DNA from: Lomentospora prolificans
Taxonomy: Eukaryota > Ascomycota > Sordariomycetes > Microascales > Microascaceae
NCBI GenBank assembly: GCA_029532625.1
Contig: JARFXM010000011.1
Span: forward strand, 1,798,001 to 1,862,000
Length of the DNA: 64,000 nucleotides
Direction of reading: 5' to 3'
Under the pieces are notes generated by a model. It was not told the DNA's origin. It did not search any database and saw only the letters and a list, made by a program, of their open reading frames with translations. How positions within the stretch are numbered: the stretch's first letter is position 1; each line of letters starts with the position of its first letter. Positions 35,087-47,900 of the stretch are shown here, one piece after another. The translations under genes and the position numbers were made by a program.

Positions 35087-38000
35087 AAGACGGTGTTTCT
35101 ATTCGCACGGGTTGGTCCGCTGACCGCCGTGGCGATCCTATTCGGAGAGCAGAGCTGGAAGGGCTGTTTTGATTTCTTCTCCGTTGCAGGTTGGATGAGA
35201 TGTATCAAAATGTCTCGTGCTCGAGAGAGGGGAGGAGAAACTGGCTTGTAAGATTGTATGCGCCTCGGAGGAATGTTGATTACAGAAAACGCCATTCGCG
35301 CTTCGGGGTATTGGTACGGGATGGAGGAGACCGGGAGAATAACGTCTAAGAGAAGGAGGGAGTCCCTAGGTTGCACAGGGAAGATCCATCGCCAGGTGCA
35401 CGGGGTGTTTGTTTAGGGTATTGATCCATTCCATGGTTTCATCGTCGATGAGAGGTCACGAAGGGGTGTGGCGAGTGACGGACACTGCGACTAAGGAGCA
35501 ATAGATTGTTTCTAGACTGTTGTAGATCGAGACTTTTTTTTTTTTTTTCCCTTTTCCCCGCAGGAGATGACGAGATGACGAGAAATTCGTAGCGGAGCCT
35601 CTCCCAGGACGAGGCTTCCTTGGTCCCGAGGTCTAACCATGGAACCGATGGACGAATAGCGGAAACAGAGAGGGAGAGACACGCAGGGCCACAAGACTCG
35701 GGGTCACAAACCCCAGGGGCCAAGAAGGGGCGAAAAACAGAACAAGCACAACGGACATTTAGGACATGCATGTAAGCACTCTACGGTTCCTACATCCGAT
35801 GGGCACCTGGGCTGTCCAAGTGCTTTTCTTTCTCTTGCTCCCGGGCTGTGGGATTGTTCTCGGTGTCCTAAGGTTGCTCTTTTGGATGCTTTTAGCCTCC
35901 AACAGCGGAGAGACCTGCTTGGGAGAGTGACGAGCCTAGGAGGATCTTTGGGGGAAGTACTGATGGTGACTCTTGAGACGTATGGGGCAAGGACAAACAC
36001 AGCTTGCTTGATCCACAAATTTCGGCGGGGATGAACGATCCCAAGGGTCACCCATGAGAAGTGGGCGGGTGAGCTCGACTCGTCTGGCCAGGCGATGCCT
36101 GATTGAAGAACCACGCACGTCCATTCACGCAAAGAGAAGAAAGATGGGATGACTATTCCCAAAAAAGCAACCCTTGTCGGACTGGTCGTTCCGTGGCGAG
36201 ATGCCCCTCCTTCCTCCATGTACTGGGGTCCACGATAGCCAGCTGCATTGGTTACGGGGATATCAATTTGGACGAGAAAAGCTTTGGGCTACGACTCGAT
36301 ATACTCTTTTCCCTTCCTCGGAACCGACCAACAATCATTGCTAGTGCAGGCGAGTATCTTGGTCATGTCCAAGGGGTTTTCTTTTCTGGCTCTTCTTTGT
36401 TCGAAAATTCTGCGAGAGTTTGGTTCCCGCCACGTCGGGTGACTTGGCTAAACGGCCACGTCAATTTGGACGTTGATGCAAGGGTCGGGCCAGACATCTT
36501 GCCTGGTTGGCCCGTGTCGGCCGTTGGCGCTGGTGTGCGAGGCGGTGGGCGGATTTTTTTTTCTTCTTTTGACGCCAATAAGAGGCGGGAAGAAGGGCAA
36601 GAAGCGCAGACTAAAAGCTGCAAGGAACTGGGTGGACTTGAGGGACATGGTTGGGAAATCACATGGGCTTGACTGGCTCGAGGTTGGGCATATGGCTAGC
36701 CAGTGATGGTGGAACGACCGACATTGATGGACTGAGAGTCGTCAATAGGGTATCTATGAGGCCATCAATATCAAAGGTGTATTTTTGTCGTCGGGAAACA
36801 GACTTGATCAATCCATGGATATTGGTCGAGCTCGGTCCCAGATTGCCAGAACCAGTAGTATCCAGAATGCACTCACTACATGCATCAATTTCTTTATCAC
36901 AAGGACTGAGAGAACATCAATAATACCTCCGGTGCAGCATCCGTGAATCGAAGTGGTATCAAGCTGGACCCTTCGCGCACAGCACCTCGACTCGACACAT
37001 AGCACTGCGAACACATGGACACATGGGCGTCTCCAGCCCGACGATCCATCTTACCCGTACCGCCCATCTCCTGCCCCTCCATCCAGCTGAGAAGAATCCC
37101 TCGGCTCCAAAGCTGCGCTTCCGGCATGCGCTGAGGTAAGAAATGCCCGGTACAGGCGCGTGCTCATGCGTACCTTGGTTCCACTGCCGTCTTTAGTCCC
37201 AAGGTCATACGCACAGTCAACGCCCCTCAAGCTCCGTCATTCCAACGCCACGACCGACATTGAACGCCAAAGCAGCCCATCTCCAGAAAGGAAATGCCAC
37301 TCGCGGATCTTCTCAAATAGGCCAAGGGCTACAGCATGGCCAGCTAAATTGTTCCCTGCCCTGACCACCTGGAAGGCATCAACCGGTAGTAAATGAGGGT
37401 GTCAGAGTGTGCGGAGGTCAACCCCCTTTCCCTTCCCCACCTCTCCCTTTCCCATCAACCCCAAGAGAATCGGCTATTATTCCCAAACTCATAAGGCACT
37501 TCCGCCCCTCCCGATAGATCGGTAGAGCTATCTAGGCTCGCTGATTGGCAGACTGGCCAAGCTACCCTTGATCTGAAGAATTGCCTCCAATATCGATCCC
37601 TCAGCTTTATAGGCTCTCCTTGCTTCCCACTAGTTCCTACCCACTTCGTATGCCGTTGCTAATCTACATGTCCTGGAACCGCTCAGGTGAGATATCAATG
37701 ATGGCGAGACGTACGGCTATATTACTTTGCAGCAGGAAAATAAACAAGAAAAAAATCCCGGTGTAGCTACAAACTGCCCGCGAACAGAGCCGCGTTTAGA
37801 AAAAAGTATGGAGAGAAAGGATGGGGGAAGGAGTTCGCTACCGATATCTGTTGATTGTGGTTCTTTGATAGTCACACTTACACGGCCGGCGCTTTCGGGA
37901 AACAGTGGCTATTCCCGTCGAATGGATGTCACTGGCCTTTTTCTGCAATCTAGTCTTGATGAAGGGCGGCGAATTTCCCCACTGTTGAACTGGCCATGTT

Positions 38001-41000
38001 TTTACTATGAATAGCATCTCGTTGCTTTAGCGTCTTTGAACTAGCCAGAGACGTACGTGGCTAGCACGCATTCCGGAACTAAACTAAGGAAACGGGCATG
38101 ATCGTGGGTGGGAAGAGGCGGAAAAAACCGTCGATGGTGGCTGCATTCGAACAGCAGTCGCATCTGTGGTTGGCAAAGCTCGACGAATAGCACGATGCAG
38201 GCAAGTGACCTTTCGGTAGCCAGCAGCAGCTGTCAGAGAAGTACTAACACAACGCCACCGTGGCAGGCTAGCAACCGCCTTTTTTGGGGCCGAGCTGGCC
38301 ATGCTTGGTTTTCGCTTTTGTGCAGCATTCCGTCCCGCCCACTCCACGCCAGCCATACCTATGACCATAAATGCTCCTTAGGTACCATCAGATGCCAAGC
38401 TGGCCTGGCGGGGCTCTGCATCACCCATGGAATTGATTGTTCTATCTTTTTCCTTTTCCTATCCCCTTCTTGAGGTGTCGTCACTCCAAAACATGCACCG
38501 CCTGTGTCATGTTGTCTTCCTTGGAAACAGTCGAAAGAAGAGAGGGGAAAAAAATATGGCTGGGCACATTTTTCGATTTCTTCGAGCCATTTCCCCCATA
38601 TTCTGTTGCAAGAGCGAGCTGCTCGTACCCGATCAATTCCTTGGATCATGCGCTGCTAGTCAATGCTGTCTTGGGTAGAAGATTCGCTTAAGGCTACATT
38701 GAATCCTCTGTGTAAACAAGGCGTCACTCACCGGACACTCGATATTAAACCGCCCCTCCATATGGACTTGCCTAGCGAGACCCGTCCCCGGCATAGCCAT
38801 GTAAAGCACGAAACCCACCAAGGCGCCTTTGTCCCAGCCACGGGGTCAGCTCGTCTGTTCCTTGTGTTCATATTTTGCACTGCTCCTCACCGCGGATACA
38901 GTGAAGAGGGGGGCAAAAATGATGCCACATGATGCGGTGACCATCCGTGGTTCTTTGCTGGCATTGAGCGACGCTCCACCGCACTCTGTATTTGCTTTAT
39001 TAAGCTTCCGGCGGTAGGCAAAGAATCGTCACATGAGGATCGGTAAAAACCAGGCAATCGCATGCGCAAGATGCAGATTGGTCTGGGCGAAGCAGCCTAC
39101 TCGATGCGAGTTTACAGTTGACGCCTCTTAGCCGCGTCCATCTGTCGAGGTAGGTATCGGCAGCGGAGAGCCTCTCGTGGAGCCCCAACAACACTGACCA
39201 AGTCTGCCTTTTGACGACGTAGAGACGGCATCTGCCTATATTGGGGGCTGTTGGCGGTTGAACGGCGAATTCTCCGAGATCGCTTTTTGGAGTGCCGACA
39301 GCTTACGATGTCATTTTTCTCCAGGCTCCGGCACCCTAACATAGGTTTGCCTCTGTATCATTCGATGGAGAGCTCAGTCGATAATGATTCCGCTCAGATG
39401 ACCGCGGTAAAACGAGCCAAGATAACGCGTGCTCCTGTAGGCAACCTAATGATGCCACCAGTGTAAGTTGTATTTGTTTTGAAGCAGAACTGAGGTTGAG
39501 CGGTGCAAGGTCGAATTGTATTTTGCTTTTTTTTTTTTTTTTTTTTTCTACGTCGACTCGCTGCTGAAAGCAAGCTCTTTATGATACGCAAAGTCGAAAG
39601 TACAGATGTGGTACAGCTGGTGGGAAGTGAAGAAAGTGGGGGATGCACTGGGCGAACCCCAGGAAAATGAGTACCAGCAAGTCCCCGCTACATGCTTTTG
39701 TCCCTCTGCAAAGTGCATAGCTTAGAATTGAACTGGCCTAGTGGTCTGGGATGACAGGGGCTCCATGGAGAGCCAGCTGGCTTTAGGATCAAGTGGGATG
39801 CGGATGCCACGCACCGGGGCGAGATGTGTCTGCACATGTGTGGTGCAAAAAGCAAAAATAGGGAACTCCAGCTGGCACCAAGAGGTACTATTAGCATGAA
39901 CGTGAACATTGAAGCATTCCCCTTTGGATGTATGTACTTGGCTGTGTATCCCCCAGGTACTTGTAGTTGCCAGCAGGATTCAATGGATGTCCGCGTGTAG
40001 CTTGAAAATCAAGGGCAGAAAAAAAAAGGATAAAACGAAAGAAAGAAAAGAAAAGTAAAAAAAAAAGAGAACATTAATGCATAGGTCAAATGGAGACGGC
40101 CCGAGCAAGGCCTACAAGTGGTACCGGGAACGAGATATATGAAAGAGGAATTGATATCTTTAATTCGGCCCCCTCCATCTCTCTATTGGGCGCTCTTTCC
40201 TTCTACGTTAATTTTGGATTGAAATTTATCTAGATACTTAGGTTTCTTCCTGGTATGGTTCTCTGGGTCTTGGTCCTGCTTGCGTTCTCTTATTAGCTGG
40301 TGCCTTTCCCCGACTTCTTGCGAAGTCTGAACCCCCCTGACCTCCCTCGACTGCAAGTAATCATATCACCAGTCCCAAGTTGTGGAAAGGCAGCAAACGA
40401 CAGACAGGTTGACACGTCGACTCTGCCCTGCCCACCCCTGCTCGAACCCAGAGTGGCCGCTCTTTTCGCCCTTTCAACCCAACGACAACCAACGAACCCT
40501 TGGTCCAAACGGGGTGGTCCAACAACGAGACACGGCGACTGGTCCGAACTGATTCTCGGGCTCCTCGCATTTGCTCTGTTATTCACTCAACGTCTTTCAC
40601 CAAAAAAGACCGCCTTTCCTCCTCAGAGATTGTTTTCAATTTTTTTTTTTCCCTATTCTCGTTCAAGACCTCCTCAGTCCTTCCAAGCATTAGCCTTGTT
40701 TATCTGTCTCTCTATTTCCTCATCCATCCATTTCTTCATTCGGCCTCGTCAGCTCTCTCGTCTTATTACTCTTAGACATTCCCGTGCCGAGAGCCCAATA
40801 TTCTCGGACTACTCTACCGCTCTGAGTCCACACGCTATTTACCCCAGGCACAGCTCAGCCCCCCTTTCCAAGACCGAAGAAAAGAAAAACGATCCGAGAA
40901 CCGACCCTTGAGACCCTGGCCGAGCTTATCCTGGTGTCGGACTATCTCTCATCCTCCGGCATTGTTGCTCGATATTATTGTGGTTCCACCCGCGCCGGAC

Positions 41001-41827
41001 CACCCGTCGAGACGAATTCCTCTTTCTTCTTCGCGATCCATTCCCTCGATAACTTGTGAGTATACTCTTTTCCCTGATTTTCTCTCGGTTGTCCGTTTTG
41101 GCCTCTGCGTTCATTGTTGGATGGACATTGGGTGTGTGGCGTTCTGTCAAGAGGCCTCGAACTTGATCTTGGCTCGACTTACACCTTTGGATTGGAGTCA
41201 TGTAATTCGCTCCTTCCCAAAGGCGCCCAACCCAAACACCACACCACACGCAACACAACATTGAGCACACCACAAGTCGTTCTTTTATCCACGCCCATTG
41301 TTTTTCTTGTTGCATTTTGCCTCTCACTCGGGCCTCGCAAATAATCATCACCCCCGGCTCATTTCTGAAGAAGGAATGTGCCTTTCTCACGATTCCAGTC
41401 ACCGGAATTCAAAGCAAGCATCCATTTTCTAATCCGTTTTTCGATTGTCCATATCAGCCCGAGCTAGCAGAACCCCTGCTTGCAAACTCCCGAAGTTGCC
41501 CTGTGTGTGCCCAAGCGTCCCAGGGTTTAGCTTTCGTCGTTACATTGAAGAACCAAGAGAATCCTCCTGGAGCCTTAGCCCTGGCGCAGACTTGGGGAAC
41601 CCTCCACACCACAGCCAAATTAGGCGTTACAGTACAAGTGATAACCCCGGACGAGGACCCGATCCCCCCAAAGGGCGCCTTCCAATTGCCGAGCTCGATA
41701 TCATCGTGGAAACTAGACCGGCCTCCCGGCCTTGGATAGCCTCATCAAGCTAAAAAGAAAGGGAAAAAAAAGAAAAAAAAAACCCGTTCAGCACGGGCAC
41801 TATTCAGTACACATACATAGCCTGGCC
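33727..41827. other. 8.1-kb region without recognisable genes; TBC gene leader at right end
   Basis: No gene I can support. Minus-strand frames at about 34316-35376 (up to 322 codons) are Ser/Pro-rich, start at doubtful codons and read through a 34-base A tract, so I treat them as chance. A tracts lie at about 34074-34091 and 35050-35083, and a T tract at about 39530-39547. From about 40200 the DNA becomes pyrimidine-rich and probably forms the promoter and leader of the TBC gene. A GTGAGT donor at 41056 with an acceptor near 41400 could be a leader intron (unproven). Confidence 0.5.
35050..35083. repeat. Poly(A) tract, 34 bases
   Basis: An uninterrupted run of 34 A, isolated in intergenic DNA with no recognisable retroelement 5' to it. 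It may be slippage expansion, a nucleosome-excluding tract or a retroposon tail. Confidence 0.9.
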
Positions 41828-44800
41828 ATGTCACCGCCGAAATTCTCTAGCCTCCGGTCGTCGAAACGCCGGACAGCATCTTTAATACCCTTTCGGGACG
41901 ACACTAGCCTCGTCGCCTTCAGGTATGAGCAGACGGTCCAGGCACAACCTCCCATCCCGATACCCGCTCCACGGCACCCACCTGCGCGATCGGCCTCCAC
42001 ATCGACGCGTACTATCTCATCAAATCCCGCGACGCCCTTTCTTATCGGAGGCCATTCTCCTCCCATCCCCCCAGCCGAGGAGCACCCTGCTTTAAGAGGC
42101 GACTTTTCCTCTTCGACAGACGGCGGTGACGAGTGGAAGAGGGACTCTGCTGCACCCAGCGCGTCTTCGGCTACCACCATCTACGAGGAGGAGATTGACA
42201 CTCCGGCCCTGTACGACAAGGAGCTCGGCTTGGAGCTGGACACTCGTCACCGTCCGGCCGTGTCACCAGCTGTCGTGGAACAGCCAGATCTGACTGAGTC
42301 GCCAGTTGTGCTCGGAGACGATTCCGCCATTGTCATCAGGGAGTTTCTCGAAGCCCAGCGCTTTGCGTGCGACGGCGACGATAATAAAAACTCGCCTTCC
42401 CGGCCTCTTCATCCCTGGGCTGCTCCTCTTCCTCTCTCCTCGCGTGCTATTCTACCGCAAGAACCGATTCAGGGCTCCCCTGAGTGCATCAAATCCGGCA
42501 GCGCCACGAGCCCGACGGTGCCCCAGCGAAGACTCGCTAGGAGCTTCAGCTTCCGCGTCAGTCCGTCGACTCGTTTAAAGAAGAGGAGCATGGCGGAAAT
42601 GACGACTCGTGGCAGCGACGACGGCAGCAATAATTCTGCGGCAACCTCACCCACTAATACTCATACAACGACCGTCCCCACCAGCCCCAGCACGGCCCTG
42701 TTTTCCTTGTCTAGAGGCATGGGCACCAAAGACAGGTCAATCCCTCCAAGCAGGGGAATTGGTAGCGTCGGTACTAGTGTTAATAGTGGCGTCACCCAAA
42801 CACCAATATTAAGACAATCTTCGCTAGATTCGGCAGCTGGCAATAATGACGATGCCCAATTGCCACACGGACCACTGCCACCATTCCCGAAACGCCCTGC
42901 CACCAATCACGGCGCGCACTCCCCGGACAGGCACTTCTCTCCCATTTCTATTTCCATTCCAACCGACAGCCTCCTGGGCGACGATTTCATGGCCAACGTC
43001 AGCTTTTCCAAACGGGGCAGCATCATGTTTGGCGGAAAGCGCGCTCTTCCCCGCGAAAATATGCCAGACGACAATTCGACCGCGACTATCGAGAAACCCG
43101 CAGACGGCGATGCTAACGCTGCCCGTCCCACTACGAACCCCGCCGATACTATTAAGGCCACTAGCGACACGACATCCGCCGCGATCGGCGGCACCACCAA
43201 CGACGACGACGATGAAGCCGCCAACGGTGCCGCCGACAAGCCTCAACCGGCTGTGCCACGCATTCGCGTTCTCCCTGCAGATATAGAGCGGGAGTCTCTA
43301 AAGGTGAGATCGCTCTATGAAGCTGGCGATGCCTTCAACTGGGAGCTAGGGGCGCCGCCGTCCTCGACGGGCGAGCGCCTCGCGCCCACCCCTGAGGACC
43401 CCGTTGAGAAGGACAAGCATGACACGTACGGTTTCCTTGGTCTCCCGGAGTTGATTTATTTTCTAGATTGTCATTGCGGATGATGGCTAACACTTTTTTT
43501 CTCTCACTCTAGCCACGAGGCCGAAGCAGAACAATCAGCTCAACCCCCAGCTCAACCTACTTCAACATCCGCCGACTCTTCAGCCCCGCCGCACGACTTA
43601 GTCAGGCGCGAGTATGAGCTTGCCGGCGGAGCTGAGGATTGGCATGACATCGACGGCGCCGATGTTGACCGATACGGCTTCATCCGGCCCCATCGATTAA
43701 ACACCCCGACCGATGCCAACGCGCGGCGGGAGCGTGCGACCTCAAGGAGGAGAAACCTGTTGACGAAGCGCGACCCACCCGAGCTCAACAGCGCCCGCGT
43801 GCCCGGTAGGAAGGTCTCCGCGAGATCGCTGCACACGCAGGCATCCGAGTTCTCGGTCGCGTCGAGACGCTCGTCGATCTCGACGCTACGGCAGGCGGCG
43901 AATCTGCTCCCGCACAACAGGGATCGCAGGTGGGCCGACGAGGCGGGCGAAATGCTCACGCACACGCCTAGAATTACGCACATCACCGAGGACGAAAACG
44001 CCGATAGGCTGTCCGAGGCGCTGAAGCAGAAAGAGTGGGAGAGGGCCGAGAAGTGGCGCAGGATGGCCAAGGTGATCAAGAAGGGAAAGGAAGGCGAGGG
44101 CATGGAGTTCGAGTTCGACACCAAGAACCCCAAGCTCATTGACCGTACGTGGAAGGGCATCCCCGACCGGTGGAGGGGTGCAGCGTGGTACTCGTTCTTG
44201 GCGACGAGCGCTCGCGCGAACAAGGATGCGCCGGCCGAGGAGCATCTCATTGCTGAGTTCCACCGCCTGCAAAGCGAGCCGTGCGAGTACGATGGCCAGA
44301 TCGACCTCGACGTGCCCCGTACCATCAGCCAACACATCATGTTCCGTCGACGGTATCGCGGCGGGCAGAGGCTACTTTTCAGAGTCTTGCACGCGGTGGC
44401 CCTATACTTTGCCGAGACCGGCTACGTCCAGGGCATGGCGTCTCTCGCAGCGACTTTACTGTGCTACTTTGACGAGGAGAAGTCGTTCGTCATGATGGTC
44501 CGCATGTGGCAGCTGCGCGGGCTCGAAGAGCTGTACCGTCCCGGCTTCGAGGGCTTGCTCAGTTGCCTGAAAGATTTTGAGACACGCTGGCTCGCCGGCA
44601 AGGACGTCGCCAAGAAGCTGGACGACCTGGGCATTGACGCGACGGCATTCGGCACGCGCTGGTACCTCACGCTGTTCAACCTCTCCATCCCATTCCCCGC
44701 GCAGTTGCGCATCTGGGATGTCTTCTTGCTGCTCGGTGGCTCGCTGCCCTCGGGGCCGCCATCAAGCTCAGCAACGAAGGACAAAGAGAAGGAAAAGGAA

Positions 44801-44995
44801 AGGGAAGGCAGACAGCTCGACGTGCTACATGCGGCTGCCGCGGCGCTCATGGATGCCTTGAGCGAGATCATTCTAGATTCCGACTTTGACAATACGATGA
44901 AGGTGCTCACGTCGTGGATCCCCGTGAAGGATGAGGACCTGCTCATGAAGGTGGCCAAGGCGGAGTTGAAGTACAATGGGAAGAAAAAAGGCTAG
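41828..44995 (+). CDS. TBC-domain Rab GTPase-activating protein
   Basis: Predicted RabGAP that speeds GTP hydrolysis on Rab GTPases in vesicle transport. Exons 41828-43425 and 43513-44995 give 1026 residues. The N-terminal ~650 residues are low-complexity Ser/Pro/Thr with basic stretches, probably disordered and phosphorylated. The TBC domain spans about 740-980 and keeps both catalytic fingers: R754 in IPDRWRG and Q839 in YVQGM. A conserved helical lead-in (SEALKQKEWERAEKWRRMAK) precedes it. The C-terminal part of the domain carries an inserted Lys/Glu-rich loop (KDKEKEKEREG). The intron (87 nt) uses GTACGG, the only nearby donor that keeps phase, with GCTAAC upstream of the acceptor, so this junction is slightly less sure. 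An upstream TTG-started extension of the frame is not used; ATG 41828 is the first Met. The Rab target is unknown; Gyp5/TBC1-type relatives are likely. Confidence 0.92.
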
Positions 44996-47900
44996 GTTCC
45001 CTCTCCATCTTCCGCCGGCTTCGGATGCTATTAAGCCTTATAGGCATCTCAAACTCCATTTTATTTACTTTTCTTTTGTGTATTATTTTCTCAATGTTTG
45101 GGAGGTAGTGGAGAAGAGTAGGAGAGCAGCGGTGGCGAGGAGAAGAGACGAAAGGAAGACTTGTTGTTTAGAGTGGTTCTCTCTGGCGATACTTGGTCAT
45201 TGTTGGCCATTTTCTTGATACCCATCATACCCCAATTGAAAGTATACTTGCGTTCCGTTTGTTGGACTTTGCGGTTTGTGTTGGGGGAGCCGGGTTTGGT
45301 TTGGCTCGACGATTCGCCCTTCGGCGCACATGGTTCCCTTTGTCTTCTTCTTCCTTCTGCTCTCTCTTTTGTTTACGACGGACTCTGGGCTTTAAAATGC
45401 CCGCGGAGACAGGAATCTTTATACAAGAAAAGGGTGTCGTGTTGGGGTGCTGCCGAATAGGGGGTTTGCTGAAGTGATAGAAGCTACGAAAGGACAACTA
45501 CATAATGTATTCGAATAGGCAAGGAAGGAAACGAGTCATGAGAGATTGGTGTGTGAGGTGCGAAGTGGGCGGTGTCGAGTGCCGGGGCGGTCATTTCACT
45601 CTTTAACTCTCTAGTAATACCTGACCTTGCTTGCTCTGCACTCTATCATGTTGGGCTCTCTTGGTTTCTTTGGTGATTGTGAGGTCTCGACTTGCTTGAT
45701 CTGGGTAGGATTGTGATGCTCTACGTATTATCAAAGAGGATGTCTCTGCTCCATGTCTGTGATAAGCCATGTTGGCCCTTGACAGTGTCCCGGGGCCCGG
45801 ATTTCCACGTCGTGGCATACGAGGAGCTGATATCATCTAGCCTTTGAGTTTGGTCGTCGAGTCGCAGTCCTCCCTGACGCATCCATGATGAATATGTCCA
45901 ATTCTATGCCCCGGTGCCAAGGACTTGACCACTTCTCCAGGCTATTAGCCAGACCAGGTAACCACTTTTGGCCACAACGAGACCAGCCTCGGCGAGGAAT
46001 CGCATCGAGGGAGTTGGCTCTTTCGACCACTAACCACATGAGAGGTTTGGGAGAATTCCGAGCTCCGTCGACGTACACACCTCAAGACACTGATTTTTTT
46101 TTCACTCTGGCAGAAGAGAGAGCAAGTGTTTTCCATTCCAACAATCTTGGTATATCTAGGGGCAGTCGGACATACGCTCGCGGCATGGCCCACTGCCCAA
46201 CATCACCACTTAGCTGAACACCATGGCATGGATATACATATATATCTCAAGAATCCAGCAAAATGCCTCGCGCCGAGCAGCCCAAATACCATGTTCCAGG
46301 CGTAGCAGCCCAACGACCCGTCCGATGTGTTGTCAGAAAAGGGACTGAACGACGAGCTAGCAGGGTTCATCATGGAGAGATGCATGAGGGTCGAGGCCAC
46401 TTCAAAGACTTGCTCTCTCTCTATATATATTGCCCTTTCCTCTACGATAAGCACATATTGGTCTCGCGTCTGGCTTGCTTTTTCTTTTCATCTTCATGTG
46501 GAGGATACCTTTTGTGCGGTGGTGAGATACGCTTCCGCTCCAAGCTTGTGTGTGTCATGATCTCCATCCAGTCAGTCTTGGGCATCTTCGCTCGCAAACG
46601 AATGAAGCCAAAGAGGGTCCTGAATATCACAAAAACACCTCGCAGAATAAAGCCAAAACTCAATTTCCAGGTGTGGTCGTGCAAATACCGTCAACGCATG
46701 TTTCTTCAACCGTCGCGTTTTCTCTGACCGGGAAATCCGAGCCGATCTCCCGCCTACACATCACCAAGCAATTATTTCCAGCCTCGCTATACACTTGACG
46801 AACCGAAATCACGTTAGCCATCTATACAACTAGAATTAGAATCCAGGCGTGAGAGCCTGTAGAACCTTTGCATCCCATCGGAAAATCCGAATCGCAAAAA
46901 TGCCAAGTTAATAGACGTCCACACCGGACATCCAAATCCAGCCCAGCGCAAGTATTCCAAATACATGCATGCCGTTTTCCCCACGGCACAATAACCCTCA
47001 AGTCTTCCCACACGACCACCCCGATAGCACATACAGAATATAGGATCCCTTCCCTCTCCATCTCCGCTCTCCCCTCTCCACTTCGGGCCAGGAATGGAGG
47101 CCCAGCTTGTGAACCATCCCTCCCGCTCCCAATCCAAACGGAGCAACCCTCCAAAGTACCCTTGAGGATCCCAATCTAGAAATAGTTTGAACTGAGAACT
47201 GCGTTCCTCATCTGTGCTTCTCTTAGTGAAACAGGAAGAGGGTGAAGGAAACGCCCCAGCATCCAAGACCCAAGGGCGGCTTGCACATGCCTAACACCAC
47301 AAACTCGTAAGATATTCTTCCCTTTCAACAAAAGATCCGAGAGCTACCTCGGCACAACCAGTGGAAAACCCCTAGCGCACCTCGAAAGAAGCGCTTCACA
47401 CTTCTCATTACGCATAGCTAGCGCAAATAATGCAGAACGCAGCGGCCCAGGGTAGCCCGTGCCGAGATGAATCGAAACGACGCTGGCTATGCGCAAAAGT
47501 CTCTTGCCCTGCAGGACGCGGTTACAATGTAGAAACAACGGAGTGTCCCTGATTCCGCTCCCATCTCCCCATACAAATGTCTCGGCGCAGCAGAAGCAAA
47601 GCACAACCGTAGTTTACTCTCTCTCCTGCCTGCGCACACACGCGCGGGTTCACCTGCACACTCGCACCCCCCTCCTACCTATCCAGCGTGACTACTAGGA
47701 TCACACCAGTAACCTCGGTGACCACCTACTTATTTCGCAGTTCGCGAGCCCACCGAGGACACCTTCTTCCCCGCGGCTGTAGATTACCATGCCAAGCAGG
47801 TGGAGTATTCTGTGACGAGAGGATAACATTAGGGTAGCATTCGCTTCCTAGTAGAGGAAACGGCTTCATCAAGGCAACCTGTTTCCGGTGAGCCGACTGG

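Noticed and set aside
34316..35376. Overlapping minus-strand frames of 216 and 322 codons
   Set aside because: Ser/Pro-rich translation of pyrimidine-biased DNA, includes poly-Phe from the 34-base A tract, and two frames are open together.
40300..40911. 203-codon plus-strand frame upstream of the RabGAP gene
   Set aside because: Lies in the pyrimidine-rich promoter/leader and has no recognisable domain; more likely untranslated.
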